41,581 nt of DNA, taken from contig JAJRWU010000011.1 in assembly GCA_024276655.1 (NCBI GenBank), positions 1 to 41,581 on the forward strand. Direction: 5' to 3'. Source of the stretch: Planctomycetota bacterium. Its GTDB lineage: Bacteria > Planctomycetota > Planctomycetia > Pirellulales > Pirellulaceae. The position numbers and the translations under genes were made by a program. Below, in pieces: positions 7,303 through 14,427 of this stretch (its first letter is position 1; each line of letters opens with the position of its first letter). The notes below the pieces were generated by a model. It had not been told where the DNA came from, did no database searches, and worked only from the letters and a program-made list of their open reading frames with translations.

Positions 7303-7335
7303 AAAAGTTCGGCATTTTGAAAATGCCGGACTTTT
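7303..7335 (+). repeat. Hairpin element copy B, with compensatory arm changes
   Basis: AAAAGTTCGGCATTTT pairs with the following arm ending CCGGACTTTT. Compared with copy A, one C-G pair has become U-A and the next a U-G wobble, so pairing is kept despite sequence change. Flanks ATGCCGAATT and ACAACCGGTA match copies A and D. It lies 29 bases after pheA in the same orientation, so it is likely its terminator. Confidence 0.85.
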
Positions 7336-7394
7336 CCCCACAACAACCGGTAGCATATTCTTCCGCGACGCTTTGAGAAACGGAGTAAGGAAAC

Positions 7395-8429
7395 ATGGCC
7401 ACGATTCGCGCAAAACACATGGCGCACCTCTGCCGCCGCGTGGGGACTTCCATCGGCGCCGGCGTCGATTTGCAGCGCGCCTGGCAGCAAGAAGGAGGAC
7501 GCGGCTCCCAACGCCAACGGGAAGCGGCGCAGATGGTGGTCCGGGGAATAAAGCAGGGCGACACCCTGGCCGAAGCCATGGAGCGCACGCGGGGATATTA
7601 TCCGTCGCTGGTCTGCGAAATGATCGAAGCCGGCGAAATGACGGGGCAGGTTGATCAGATTTTTCTCCGCATCGCCGACCAGTACGAGCACGCAATCAGG
7701 CTGCGGAGAACGTTCCTCTCGGGTATTCTGTGGCCGGCAATCGAACTGGGAATCGCCACGATCGTGATCGGCATTTTCATTTGGGTGATGGGGGAAGTGG
7801 TCCCCCGCATGCAAGACGGCAGCCCCGTGTTCGACTTGTTGGGAATTGGCGTCGGCAACGAGGGGCTGCGGAATTACGTGGGCATTTTGGCCCTGATCGT
7901 GGGCGCCGTTGTATTTGTCTATTACGCGCTCACTAGGAGTTGGTTCGGCCCCGTGCCCATGGCGCTCTTCATGCGCACGCCGCTGGTCGGCCAGAGCCTG
8001 CAAACACTGCTGCTCTCTCGCCTGGCCTGGACGCTGGCCATGGCCAATAACGCCGGAATGGACGCGCGCCGCAGCGTGGCGTCGGCGCTCCGCAGCACGA
8101 GCAACCCCTATTACACCAGCAAGTTGAAGCAGGTGGATCGGGTGATCAAGCGGGGCGATGAAATCCATGATGCGTTTCGGGAAGCCGGAGTGTTTCCCGA
8201 GGAATTCATGTATGTGGTGGAAAACGCGGAGCAGTCGGGCACGCTTCCGGAATCGCTGCTGCGGCTGGCCAATGAGTACCAGCAGCGGGCGGAGTCGTCG
8301 TCGAATGTGTTGACGGTCGTGGCCACGTTTATCGTGATGGGTCTCGGCTTCTCCATTCTGATCATGTTCATTTTCAGGTTGGCGTTCTTTTATCTGAACG
8401 CCATCAATCCCTCGACGTACGGACTCTAA
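7395..8429 (+). CDS. Type II secretion system F family protein (GspF/PilC-like)
   Basis: A 344-residue inner-membrane platform protein of the T2SF family, which links the secretion ATPase to pseudopilus assembly. Two T2SF repeats are visible: the first around residues 8-120 (MAHLCRRVGTSIGAGVDL; ALAEAMERT-like; EMIEAGEMTGQVDQIFLRIADQYE) and the second around 195-320 (LLLSRLAWTLAMANNAGMDARRSV; FMYVVENAEQSGTLPESLLRLANEYQ). Each repeat is followed by hydrophobic segments. Start ATG 7395 has AAGGAA six bases upstream. No GspE, GspD or pilin gene is next to it, so it is a lone copy, as often seen in planctomycetes. Only 38 bases separate it from the following metal permease. Confidence 0.9.
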   Translation: MATIRAKHMAHLCRRVGTSIGAGVDLQRAWQQEGGRGSQRQREAAQMVVRGIKQGDTLAEAMERTRGYYPSLVCEMIEAGEMTGQVDQIFLRIADQYEHAIRLRRTFLSGILWPAIELGIATIVIGIFIWVMGEVVPRMQDGSPVFDLLGIGVGNEGLRNYVGILALIVGAVVFVYYALTRSWFGPVPMALFMRTPLVGQSLQTLLLSRLAWTLAMANNAGMDARRSVASALRSTSNPYYTSKLKQVDRVIKRGDEIHDAFREAGVFPEEFMYVVENAEQSGTLPESLLRLANEYQQRAESSSNVLTVVATFIVMGLGFSILIMFIFRLAFFYLNAINPSTYGL

Positions 8430-8467
8430 CCTAGCCGCGCCTCGGTGGCGGTTTCGCGCGGTGCAGC

Positions 8468-9886
8468 ATGGTCTATGAAATTGCAGAACATTTGAGCGGT
8501 TGGACGTCGCTCGACACCTGGATCGTGATCACGGCGGCGCTGGCCGCGATGGCTTGCGCATTGCCGGGCAATCTGCTCCTGTTGCGGCGTCAAAGCATGA
8601 TGGGCGACGCGCTCAGTCATGTGGCGTTGCCGGGAATCGTGCTGGCGTTTTTGCTCTCGCATTGGCTGCAAGCCGGCGGTTGGATGAGCCGCCAGATGCA
8701 TGAGGCGATTTTGCACCCGATTTTTTTCGCCGGGGCGATGGCCTTGGGCGTGTTGTCGGCGGTGCTCACCGAATGGGTGCAAAAGTTGGGCCGCGTGGAA
8801 AGCAGCGCTTCGCTTGGCGCCGTGTTCACGACGCTCTTTGCACTGGGGCTGTTGCTCATGCGGGCCTTTGCCGACAACGTCGACATCGACCCCGATTGCG
8901 TTCTTTATGGAACCATCGAAACCGTGATCGTCGACACATGGCCGGGCACGAACATTCCTCGCGCCGCGGTCATCAACGGCGCTGCGTTGTTGGGCAATTT
9001 GGCGTTGATCGTGTTGTTCTACAAGGAACTGAAAATTTCGGCGTTCGATCCAGCATTGGCGACCACGCTGGGCGTGAACGCCACCGTCATGCACTATGCT
9101 CTGATGGCGGTCACTTCGGTCACGTTGGTGGCGGCTTTTGAGTCGGTAGGCAGTATCCTCGTGATCGCCATGCTGGTCACTCCAGCGGCCACCGCACACC
9201 TGCTGACCGACCGCCTGAGCAGCATGTTGGGCATCAGCCTTGTGGTGGCGGCGGCCAGTGCGCTGTTGGGACACGCCATGGCGATTGCCTTGCCGCCGGT
9301 GTTTTTTTCCCGCATCGGTTTCCCTGCCGACGTCGGCGCCAGCACGGCCGGCATGATGGGCGTGGCCGTGGGGATATTGCTTGTCGGGGCGGCGTTTTTG
9401 AGCCCTCGCTACGGCGTGCTGAGTCGCTCGGCGCGTCGTTTTCGTTTGCGGTTGCGCATCGTCGCGGACGACATTCTCGGCTTGCTTTATCGTTTGAACG
9501 AGCGCGGGAGCGCCGAACAACCGCGGACGTTTCTACAGATTTTCCGCAGCGCAATGGGCGTCGGCCGGCTGCAAACCTTTATGGCCTTTCGTTGGTTGTG
9601 CTGGCGGGGCGATGTCGCGATTCAGAGCGGGTATTGCTCCTTGACGCCCGCCGGCGAATCGGCCGCCCGCCGCCTGGTTCGCTCGCACCGCTTGTGGGAG
9701 GCGTATGTCGAAAAGCATTTCGGCGTGCCGCAAAGTCAGCTTCACCATTCGGCCGAACGGGCGGAACATTATCTTTCACCTCGTCTGCAAGAAGAGTTGG
9801 CGGGCGAACTGGAGAGCCCGCAACTCGATCCTCACGGCCGGCCGATTCCGAAGCCCGACAACCCGCCGCCCGCCGACGGCGCATAG
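8468..9886 (+). CDS. Metal ABC transporter permease (ABC-3 family) fused to a DtxR-like C-terminal domain
   Basis: A 472-residue protein. Residues about 15-310 form the multi-helix ZnuB/MntB-type permease (GNLLLLRRQSMMGDALSHVALPGIVLAF near the start; AFESVGSILVIAMLVTPAATAHLLTDRL later), which imports Zn, Mn or Fe with an ATPase and a solute-binding protein. From about residue 335 a cytoplasmic winged-helix-like segment begins (LGLLYRLNERG), followed by a DtxR/MntR metal-binding and dimerisation region (RLWEAYVEKHFGVPQSQLHHSAERAEHYL, then LDPHGRPIPKPD). This suggests metal sensing built into the transporter, or a repressor tethered to the membrane. The classical DNA-recognition helix is not obvious. 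No ATPase or binding-protein gene is adjacent within the window. Start ATG 8468; ribosome binding site weak. Confidence 0.9.
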   Translation: MVYEIAEHLSGWTSLDTWIVITAALAAMACALPGNLLLLRRQSMMGDALSHVALPGIVLAFLLSHWLQAGGWMSRQMHEAILHPIFFAGAMALGVLSAVLTEWVQKLGRVESSASLGAVFTTLFALGLLLMRAFADNVDIDPDCVLYGTIETVIVDTWPGTNIPRAAVINGAALLGNLALIVLFYKELKISAFDPALATTLGVNATVMHYALMAVTSVTLVAAFESVGSILVIAMLVTPAATAHLLTDRLSSMLGISLVVAAASALLGHAMAIALPPVFFSRIGFPADVGASTAGMMGVAVGILLVGAAFLSPRYGVLSRSARRFRLRLRIVADDILGLLYRLNERGSAEQPRTFLQIFRSAMGVGRLQTFMAFRWLCWRGDVAIQSGYCSLTPAGESAARRLVRSHRLWEAYVEKHFGVPQSQLHHSAERAEHYLSPRLQEELAGELESPQLDPHGRPIPKPDNPPPADGA

Positions 9887-9936
9887 CAAGTAGGAGCGTA
9901 CGCTGAATCGCGTTTAGAAAACGGCGCCCCGGTTCT

Positions 9937-9967
9937 GAAGCCCGGCATTTTCAAAATGCCGGGCTTC
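9937..9967 (+). repeat. Hairpin element copy C
   Basis: GAAGCCCGGCATTTT and its reverse complement form a perfect 15-base stem. It lies 50 bases after the metal permease stop and reads in the same direction; the A-T outer pairs of copy A are replaced by GAAG/CTTC. Flank ATTCGGTATTTAATGG resembles the right flank of copy A. Confidence 0.8.
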
Positions 9968-10006
9968 TCAGATATGAATTCGGTATTTAATGGTTCCACA
10001 CTTATT

Positions 10007-10154
10007 AGGCGAGCGGCAGATGAAAACTTACCTAATACAAGCACGAAGCGCAAGCGAGTGAATCTGCAAACGGTCATTCCCACATAGGCGGGAACCCTAA
10101 AAAAACTCACGGACTCCCGTTGCGTGCGGGTAAATTTTTATCTGCCGCTCACCC
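10007..10154. repeat. 147-bp inverted-repeat element (MITE-like), copy 2
   Basis: The same ends as the copy at 2961-3107: AGGCGAGCGGCAGATGAAAA at the left and TCTGCCGCTCACCCT at the right, with the internal words ACAAGCACGAAGCGCAAGCG and GCGGGAACCC conserved. Differences are scattered point changes and single-base indels, so the copies are old but clearly related. Confidence 0.75.
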
Positions 10155-10246
10155 TAATGCGCCAACGGGACCCGGCCTCGCATCACAAGGCGACAGGATT
10201 TGTCAAGCCGGAAAACGGTCCTTATTTCTCGCCTTACGAATGCCCT

Positions 10247-10275
10247 TTGTTTGGTGTTGGCAATGCGTCTATAAT
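10247..10275 (+). promoter_or_regulatory. Possible sigma-70-type promoter upstream of the DUF2617-like gene
   Basis: TTGTTT (10247-10252) and a perfect TATAAT (10270-10275) separated by 17 bases. It lies about 190 bases before the gene start, with a hairpin-element derivative in between. Pattern match only. Confidence 0.35.
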
Positions 10276-10342
10276 GAGTCTGTTCCATCTCCAGTGGTTG
10301 CGTGTTGTGAAAGCGCCCAAGCGAGAAGGAGCCAGGGAATGG

Positions 10343-10397
10343 TCCTGAATTTACATGCCGGGCTTTTTCGAGCTACAACCGGTTGCTTATTTCAGGA
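10343..10397 (+). repeat. Hairpin element copy D, internally deleted (one arm missing)
   Basis: TCCTGAA at 10343-10349 and TTCAGGA at 10391-10397 match the ends of copy A, and the flanking words TTTACATGCCG and CTTATTTCAGGACTATTC are shared. The first hairpin arm is gone, leaving 55 bases. Because both ends stay exact while the middle is lost, this copy defines the element's borders. Confidence 0.75.
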
Positions 10398-10467
10398 CTA
10401 TTCTTTAATCAATTCCGAGGCATCCTTTTCTAGTTGTCCTATTCTAAAATTTTGAGGTACTCAGGCC

Positions 10468-11007
10468 GTGCTTTCCGTCAGGCCAAAAGTCGCCGAACTT
10501 ATATTCCAACTCTATGGACGTTCGTTGCACCCTGAACTTTTCGAGATCTACGCCACGCGAACCGTCGAGCGCAATGGCTTCAAAGCCAAGATCGACATCA
10601 CGAGCGCCGGCCACGTAGTGACCTGGGTGTATGGCGGCATGACGTTAACCGAAGTGGCCGCTTCGGCCCAGCACCCGCTCCCGCAGCGGCGGCGTTTGAT
10701 GTCGTACCGCCTGCGGGGCGACCGGCACGACCGCGTGGAGTGCCGGGGAAAAATCACCTACCAGATGAGTTTTCAACTCGAACCGGTGGAGCCCGGCGTT
10801 TTCTGGACCTACCAAAAGGAACTCACGCACGACGCCAACCGCAAGGGAATGCTGCACACGTTTCATTCCAGCGGCCGCATTGAATTGGGCGCCTTGAGCT
10901 ACATCAACATTGAAACGCGGAACCGCAGTATGTTGGTGCAGGCCTTTCACACCTTCCCCGACGACTACGCCATCGTGAAGAGCCAATCGTTGTTCGAGTT
11001 GCCCTGA
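10468..11007 (+). CDS. Conserved protein, DUF2617-like
   Basis: A 179-residue soluble protein without signal peptide or membrane segment. It opens MLSVRPKVAELIFQLYGRSLHPELF and carries YRLRGDRHDRVECRGKITYQMSFQLEPVEPGVFWTYQKEL, with a C-terminal half predicted to be beta-rich. I associate this pattern with DUF2617, seen in planctomycetes and actinobacteria; the function is not known. The start is GTG 10468, since the conserved N-terminus begins there. A hairpin element (copy E) follows within 30 bases and may terminate the transcript. It stands alone between repeats, so the context gives no clue to its role. Confidence 0.75.
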   Translation: MLSVRPKVAELIFQLYGRSLHPELFEIYATRTVERNGFKAKIDITSAGHVVTWVYGGMTLTEVAASAQHPLPQRRRLMSYRLRGDRHDRVECRGKITYQMSFQLEPVEPGVFWTYQKELTHDANRKGMLHTFHSSGRIELGALSYINIETRNRSMLVQAFHTFPDDYAIVKSQSLFELP

Positions 11008-11034
11008 GAAAGCGTGCAAGCTACTTCCCGATTC

Positions 11035-11067
11035 AGAAGCTTGGCTTTTTGAAAAAGCCGGGCTTCT
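11035..11067 (+). repeat. Hairpin element copy E
   Basis: AGAAGCTTGGCTTTTT pairs with the following arm ending GCCGGGCTTCT through one G-T wobble position. It lies 27 bases past the DUF2617-like stop, in gene orientation, and differs in loop-proximal bases from other copies while staying paired. Confidence 0.75.
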
Positions 11068-11138
11068 TAGTCGCAATGGCGTGGGAAACGCGCTCTTTCC
11101 ACCAAACGCCACGGCACAAATGCAAGGAAGGTTTGGCC

Positions 11139-11606
11139 ATGCAGTTTTCCTTGAAAACGCTGCTGGAGTTCATGCTGGGGGCGTCGGTGTTGTGCGCCGT
11201 GCTTTTTTCAGCGCCGGCGTTTATCGCCTTTTTGATGTTTGCGGCGATCCTACTGTTTCTCCCGCCGGTGTCGATTTCGTTAATCGTTTACGGCTCCGGC
11301 CATGCGCGCGCCTTCGGCATCGGCAGCTTGGCGGCGGCCAGCCCGCTGTATATGTCGATGTCGTACCTGGGCATGTATGTGGTCGCGATCGTGTTTGATT
11401 CCGATATGCTCAGCAGCCTGGGCGGTTCGGAACTCTATGTGCGTCTCGCAATCGGCGGGTTTATCACGCTCGTTTTCATCGGCGGGGTCATCGCCGTGGT
11501 GATGCGCAAACTGCTGCAACCCAAAACGGTCGAAACTGAACGCCCCGTTGAACCAGTGCAGTACCTCTCCAAGGAAGGCGACACGCATGGTTCGAACGCT
11601 CCTTAG
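11139..11606 (+). CDS. Small planctomycete-type membrane protein of unknown function
   Basis: A 155-residue protein with four hydrophobic stretches (about residues 9-28, 30-52, 62-85 and 103-127) and a polar tail. It opens MQFSLKTLLEFMLGASVLCAVLF; the 'FSLKTLL...' opening followed by a hydrophobic helix is common in small planctomycete membrane proteins. No catalytic motif is visible. Start ATG 11139 has AAGGAAGG about ten bases upstream; a longer frame from 11049 would run through hairpin copy E and is rejected. The function is unknown. Confidence 0.7.
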   Translation: MQFSLKTLLEFMLGASVLCAVLFSAPAFIAFLMFAAILLFLPPVSISLIVYGSGHARAFGIGSLAAASPLYMSMSYLGMYVVAIVFDSDMLSSLGGSELYVRLAIGGFITLVFIGGVIAVVMRKLLQPKTVETERPVEPVQYLSKEGDTHGSNAP

Positions 11607-11669
11607 GAATCGTCCAAGATATATTCCGTGCAATGGTGTGATGAAATCCCCGCCAAGCCGAAGGCTTGC

Positions 11670-11975
11670 CAGCCATTAGCCGGTGGTCGAGCGCAGCGAA
11701 CACCGCCGGTAGGCTGCCGCAACGAACGACGCATCCCGGCGGGATGCCAGATGCAGCGGGCGCGAAGGCCGCGAAACAACATGCCTCAAAACAACGCTGT
11801 CATTACTGTCATTCGCGCCGCCCACCGTTGGAGTGTACGCTTTAGTGTGTTTTGTTCTCGGACGCACGCTGAAGCGTACACTCCATCGGTGCGCTGGCAT
11901 CCCGCTGGGATGCGGAATGTTGGAGCCTCTATCCTCCGGTGGTGTTCGCTGCGCTCGACCACCGGCTAATGGCTG
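11670..11975. repeat. 306-bp nested palindromic repeat block
   Basis: The outer arms (11670-11709 and 11936-11975) are inverted copies of CAGCCATTAGCCGGTGGTCG and its continuation GAGCGCAGCGAACACC. Inside are a second inverted pair around GCATCCC(G/C)GGATGC-type palindromes (about 11731-11748 and 11899-11918) and a third pair, GGAGTGTACGCTT (11829-11841) and AAGCGTACACTCC (11871-11883). The outer word recurs at 40204-40243, and the third pair is the repeat seen at 4488. The rest of the 11607-12159 gap has no coding signal. Confidence 0.75.
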
Positions 11976-12159
11976 CTATCCTTCTAGGATATGAAATCAA
12001 AGACGCCTGCCCTTTCGGCCTTACCCGCATCTGAAAAACACGGAATAGTTTTTGGATAGGTACTGAGGCCGGCGGCGGGAATAAATGCACCCGCCGCGCG
12101 CCTGTACGACGGCAATTCCCCGCTCGGCGCTTCGCGGCGTGGGAAGGAGTCGCGCGGGA

Positions 12160-13869
12160 TCAGTCGAGCCCTTCGTGTTCGATTTCCTTCCAGTATTTTT
12201 GGAAGGCGCCGCGAACGTGGAAATCAGGGCTGTTGTCGAGATCGTGGCAGTCCATGCAACTCGATTCAGCCTGTTCGAGCGATAGCCGCATGTTGGCGCG
12301 CAGGGCGTCGATTTGATCGTCCGACAAATCGCCCTCGCCCTCCTCCGCCGCAGCGTGATCAGCGCCAGGACTGTGGCAATTTTCACAGCCGTTGCCGTGC
12401 AGGTGTTCGTCGGCCGCGAGATCGAGGTAACCCGATTCGTAGGGGAAATGGCCCTGAGCATTCCAACCGGTCACATGGCAACTCAGGCATTCCGGGTCAA
12501 ACTGCCTGGGAATGTCGCCCCGTTCGGGAGGATGCACCAACGACTCCGTGGCCGTGGCGTGCGGCGAATTCTTCCAGACTTCATAGGCCGAAGTGTGGCA
12601 TTCGCCGCAGGTTTCGGAGCCGACATAGCGGCCGTCGGGATTACGCACGGGTTTCAGACCCAGCCCCTTGAGCCCCAAGGTTTTCAGTTGTTCCTGGTAG
12701 GCGGCCAAAAGCTGAAGCATTTCGGCGGAGTCGGCAAAACGGTGGTCGAGCGGCGTGCGTTGGTAACGGATGAGCTGCTGGGGGTCATCATAAAAACCGA
12801 CCACGCCCACATACATGCCCTTGACGCCGGTCTGAATGATTTGGGTGGATGACCCATCCACCGTTTCCGGGAGCCGCGTCGGTTCGCCGTCGGCTCCGGC
12901 GGTGACGATCAAATCGAACTCCGGAAATTGGCGCGCCAGTTCACGGGCTTCGTCGGTCGAGGTGAAGGCCAGTAGAATGGCGTGGTCGAGGCCCTCCTGT
13001 TTCATTTCCGGCAGTACTTTTTTCAACGCCTCCGCCGGCGCGCTCAGTTCCACTTCGGCCGCATTGACGCCTCGCTGTTTTGTTTTTCCCAGCACCGAAG
13101 TGACGCCGATTTTTACGCCGCCGGCGGTGAGAATGCGAAACCGGGGATGCAGCCCCAATACATTCACGTTCGCCGACACCAACGGCACGCCGCCAGAGGC
13201 TCCGTCGGCCACGACGGCCACCATTTCATTGAAGGACAGCCGGAGGTCGTCGGGTCCAAAACCGACGGCTTGGTAGTCCATCTGCTTCAAGCCGGAGAAG
13301 GTCATTTGAAACTTGATTTCGGCTTGTCGTCCTGAGCGGCGCACCTGGTTGCCGACGTCGAAGGTCAGCACATCCCACCCCTTTTTCCGCAACTGGCGGA
13401 GGAGTGTGTGCCGCCGGGCCAGCCCGCCTTTCTGGTTGGTCAGGCCGGTGCAGCCGCAGGGTTCGATGTATCCGTGCTGGCGGCCGGTAAAAAAGAGGGC
13501 GAATTTCGGTTTCGGCCAATCGACAAAGAGCGGCTCGAATTCATCGGCGTCGGCGTGTTCGGCTTCAGGTTCAGCGGTGTTAGGGGGATCGTTTTCGACG
13601 GCCGGGTTTTCTTGAGCAGCCGACGGCAAAACATCTTTGGGCGGCTCGGCCGCCGTGTCTTCGACGGGCTTGGGCTGGACGGGCTTTGTTTCCTCCAGTT
13701 GCGGGGAAGATTGTGGGCCCGATTGCGAGGCTGGCGGCCAGGACGCATCGGCCAGCTTGTTTTGGGGATTCGCCGGCGGCGACGATTTCGGACAGCCCAA
13801 AGAGGCCAGCATCGCGGCGGCGGCAAACATCGCCAATACCATGGCCGCCGCTTGAGAAAATGTTCGCAT
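12160..13869 (-). CDS. Exported four-heme cytochrome c with a 5'-nucleotidase-like domain
   Basis: A 569-residue protein. A signal peptide ends in a lipobox-like LASLGC (Cys26), then comes a Pro/Glu-rich linker to about residue 110. Residues about 115-395 resemble the UshA/metallophosphoesterase fold (FALFFTGRQHGYIEPCGCTGLTNQKGGLARRHTLLRQLR; VGVVGFYDD), with the motif PCGCTG seen in planctomycete multiheme proteins. The C-terminal part has four CxxCH heme sites, CGECH, CLSCH, CENCH and CMDCH, near residues 419, 460, 495 and 539. It is probably an outer-surface or periplasmic electron carrier. The nucleotidase part lacks an obvious full set of metal ligands (RQHG in place of DxHG), so it may be structural only. 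ATG 13869 is preceded by a G-rich stretch; GTG 13875 is an alternative start. Confidence 0.85.
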   Translation of the reverse strand: MRTFSQAAAMVLAMFAAAAMLASLGCPKSSPPANPQNKLADASWPPASQSGPQSSPQLEETKPVQPKPVEDTAAEPPKDVLPSAAQENPAVENDPPNTAEPEAEHADADEFEPLFVDWPKPKFALFFTGRQHGYIEPCGCTGLTNQKGGLARRHTLLRQLRKKGWDVLTFDVGNQVRRSGRQAEIKFQMTFSGLKQMDYQAVGFGPDDLRLSFNEMVAVVADGASGGVPLVSANVNVLGLHPRFRILTAGGVKIGVTSVLGKTKQRGVNAAEVELSAPAEALKKVLPEMKQEGLDHAILLAFTSTDEARELARQFPEFDLIVTAGADGEPTRLPETVDGSSTQIIQTGVKGMYVGVVGFYDDPQQLIRYQRTPLDHRFADSAEMLQLLAAYQEQLKTLGLKGLGLKPVRNPDGRYVGSETCGECHTSAYEVWKNSPHATATESLVHPPERGDIPRQFDPECLSCHVTGWNAQGHFPYESGYLDLAADEHLHGNGCENCHSPGADHAAAEEGEGDLSDDQIDALRANMRLSLEQAESSCMDCHDLDNSPDFHVRGAFQKYWKEIEHEGLD

Positions 13870-14142
13870 GCTCACCCCCGCCCCTTGAAGTTATCGAATA
13901 CCGTTGCGAAACAAGCGGCGTTCTGAAACGCGTGGTGAAAAACCAATTTCCGTTTTTCTCGCCCGAGGAGATCCGGAAAGCGTAAATCGGATCTCGCCCG
14001 TGGCGCCGAATGTTTCATCCAGGAATTCTACACGGCAGCGGCGATCCAGGGGAGACAGCTTCTCGATACATCAGGTTATCGGCGAGCGCGAGTTTGGTTG
14101 CCGCCCATCGCCGCTTGTCACACCACCCTAGAAAGCAAATAT

Positions 14143-14370
14143 CTTTCGGGCCACCTGTTTCTGTTGTGCAATCGCAGACGCGATTGCATTAAGCTGCTGT
14201 ATTGGGATCGCGACGGCTTGGCGATTTGGTGCAAGCAACTCGAAGCGGGCGGCGTTCAACCGCCGCAGGTGGATTCGAAAAGCGACACGATTGAAATCGA
14301 TCAGACGCAGTTATCACTATTGTTGGCGGGCATCGACTGGGCGTCGGTCAAGCAGCGCAAGCGTTATGGA
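14143..14370 (+). pseudogene. IS66 family TnpB (Orf2) remnant
   Basis: The frame reads YLSGHLFLLCNRRRDCIKLL, then YWDRDGLAIWCKQLEAGG, then LSLLLAGIDWASVKQRKRYG. This is the C-terminal two thirds of the IS66 accessory protein TnpB, whose core is SGHLF.F.NRRRD..K.L.WD.DG. The N-terminal third and the TnpC transposase are missing, so it is a dead fragment. The frame stays open into the next gene, but that gene has its own ribosome binding site. The rest of 13876-14427 shows no other transposase piece that I can recognise. Confidence 0.85.
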
Positions 14371-14427
14371 TTCGGCGTGACGTCTCAAATTATGTTAGAA
14401 GGTATAAGCAGGAATAAGGAGTGTCGC

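Noticed and set aside
7146-8168. Large open frame on the minus strand opposite the GspF gene
   Set aside because: It is antisense to a clear T2SF gene and the end of pheA, has low-complexity His/Arg composition, and matches no family, so it is a shadow of G+C-rich coding DNA.
8426-9520. Large minus-strand open frame opposite the metal permease
   Set aside because: Antisense to a well-supported ABC-3 permease; rich in Gln/Arg/His with no motifs, as expected for a shadow frame.
13876-14427. Complete IS66 insertion sequence
   Set aside because: Only the later part of TnpB is recognisable; no TnpC transposase or inverted ends were found.
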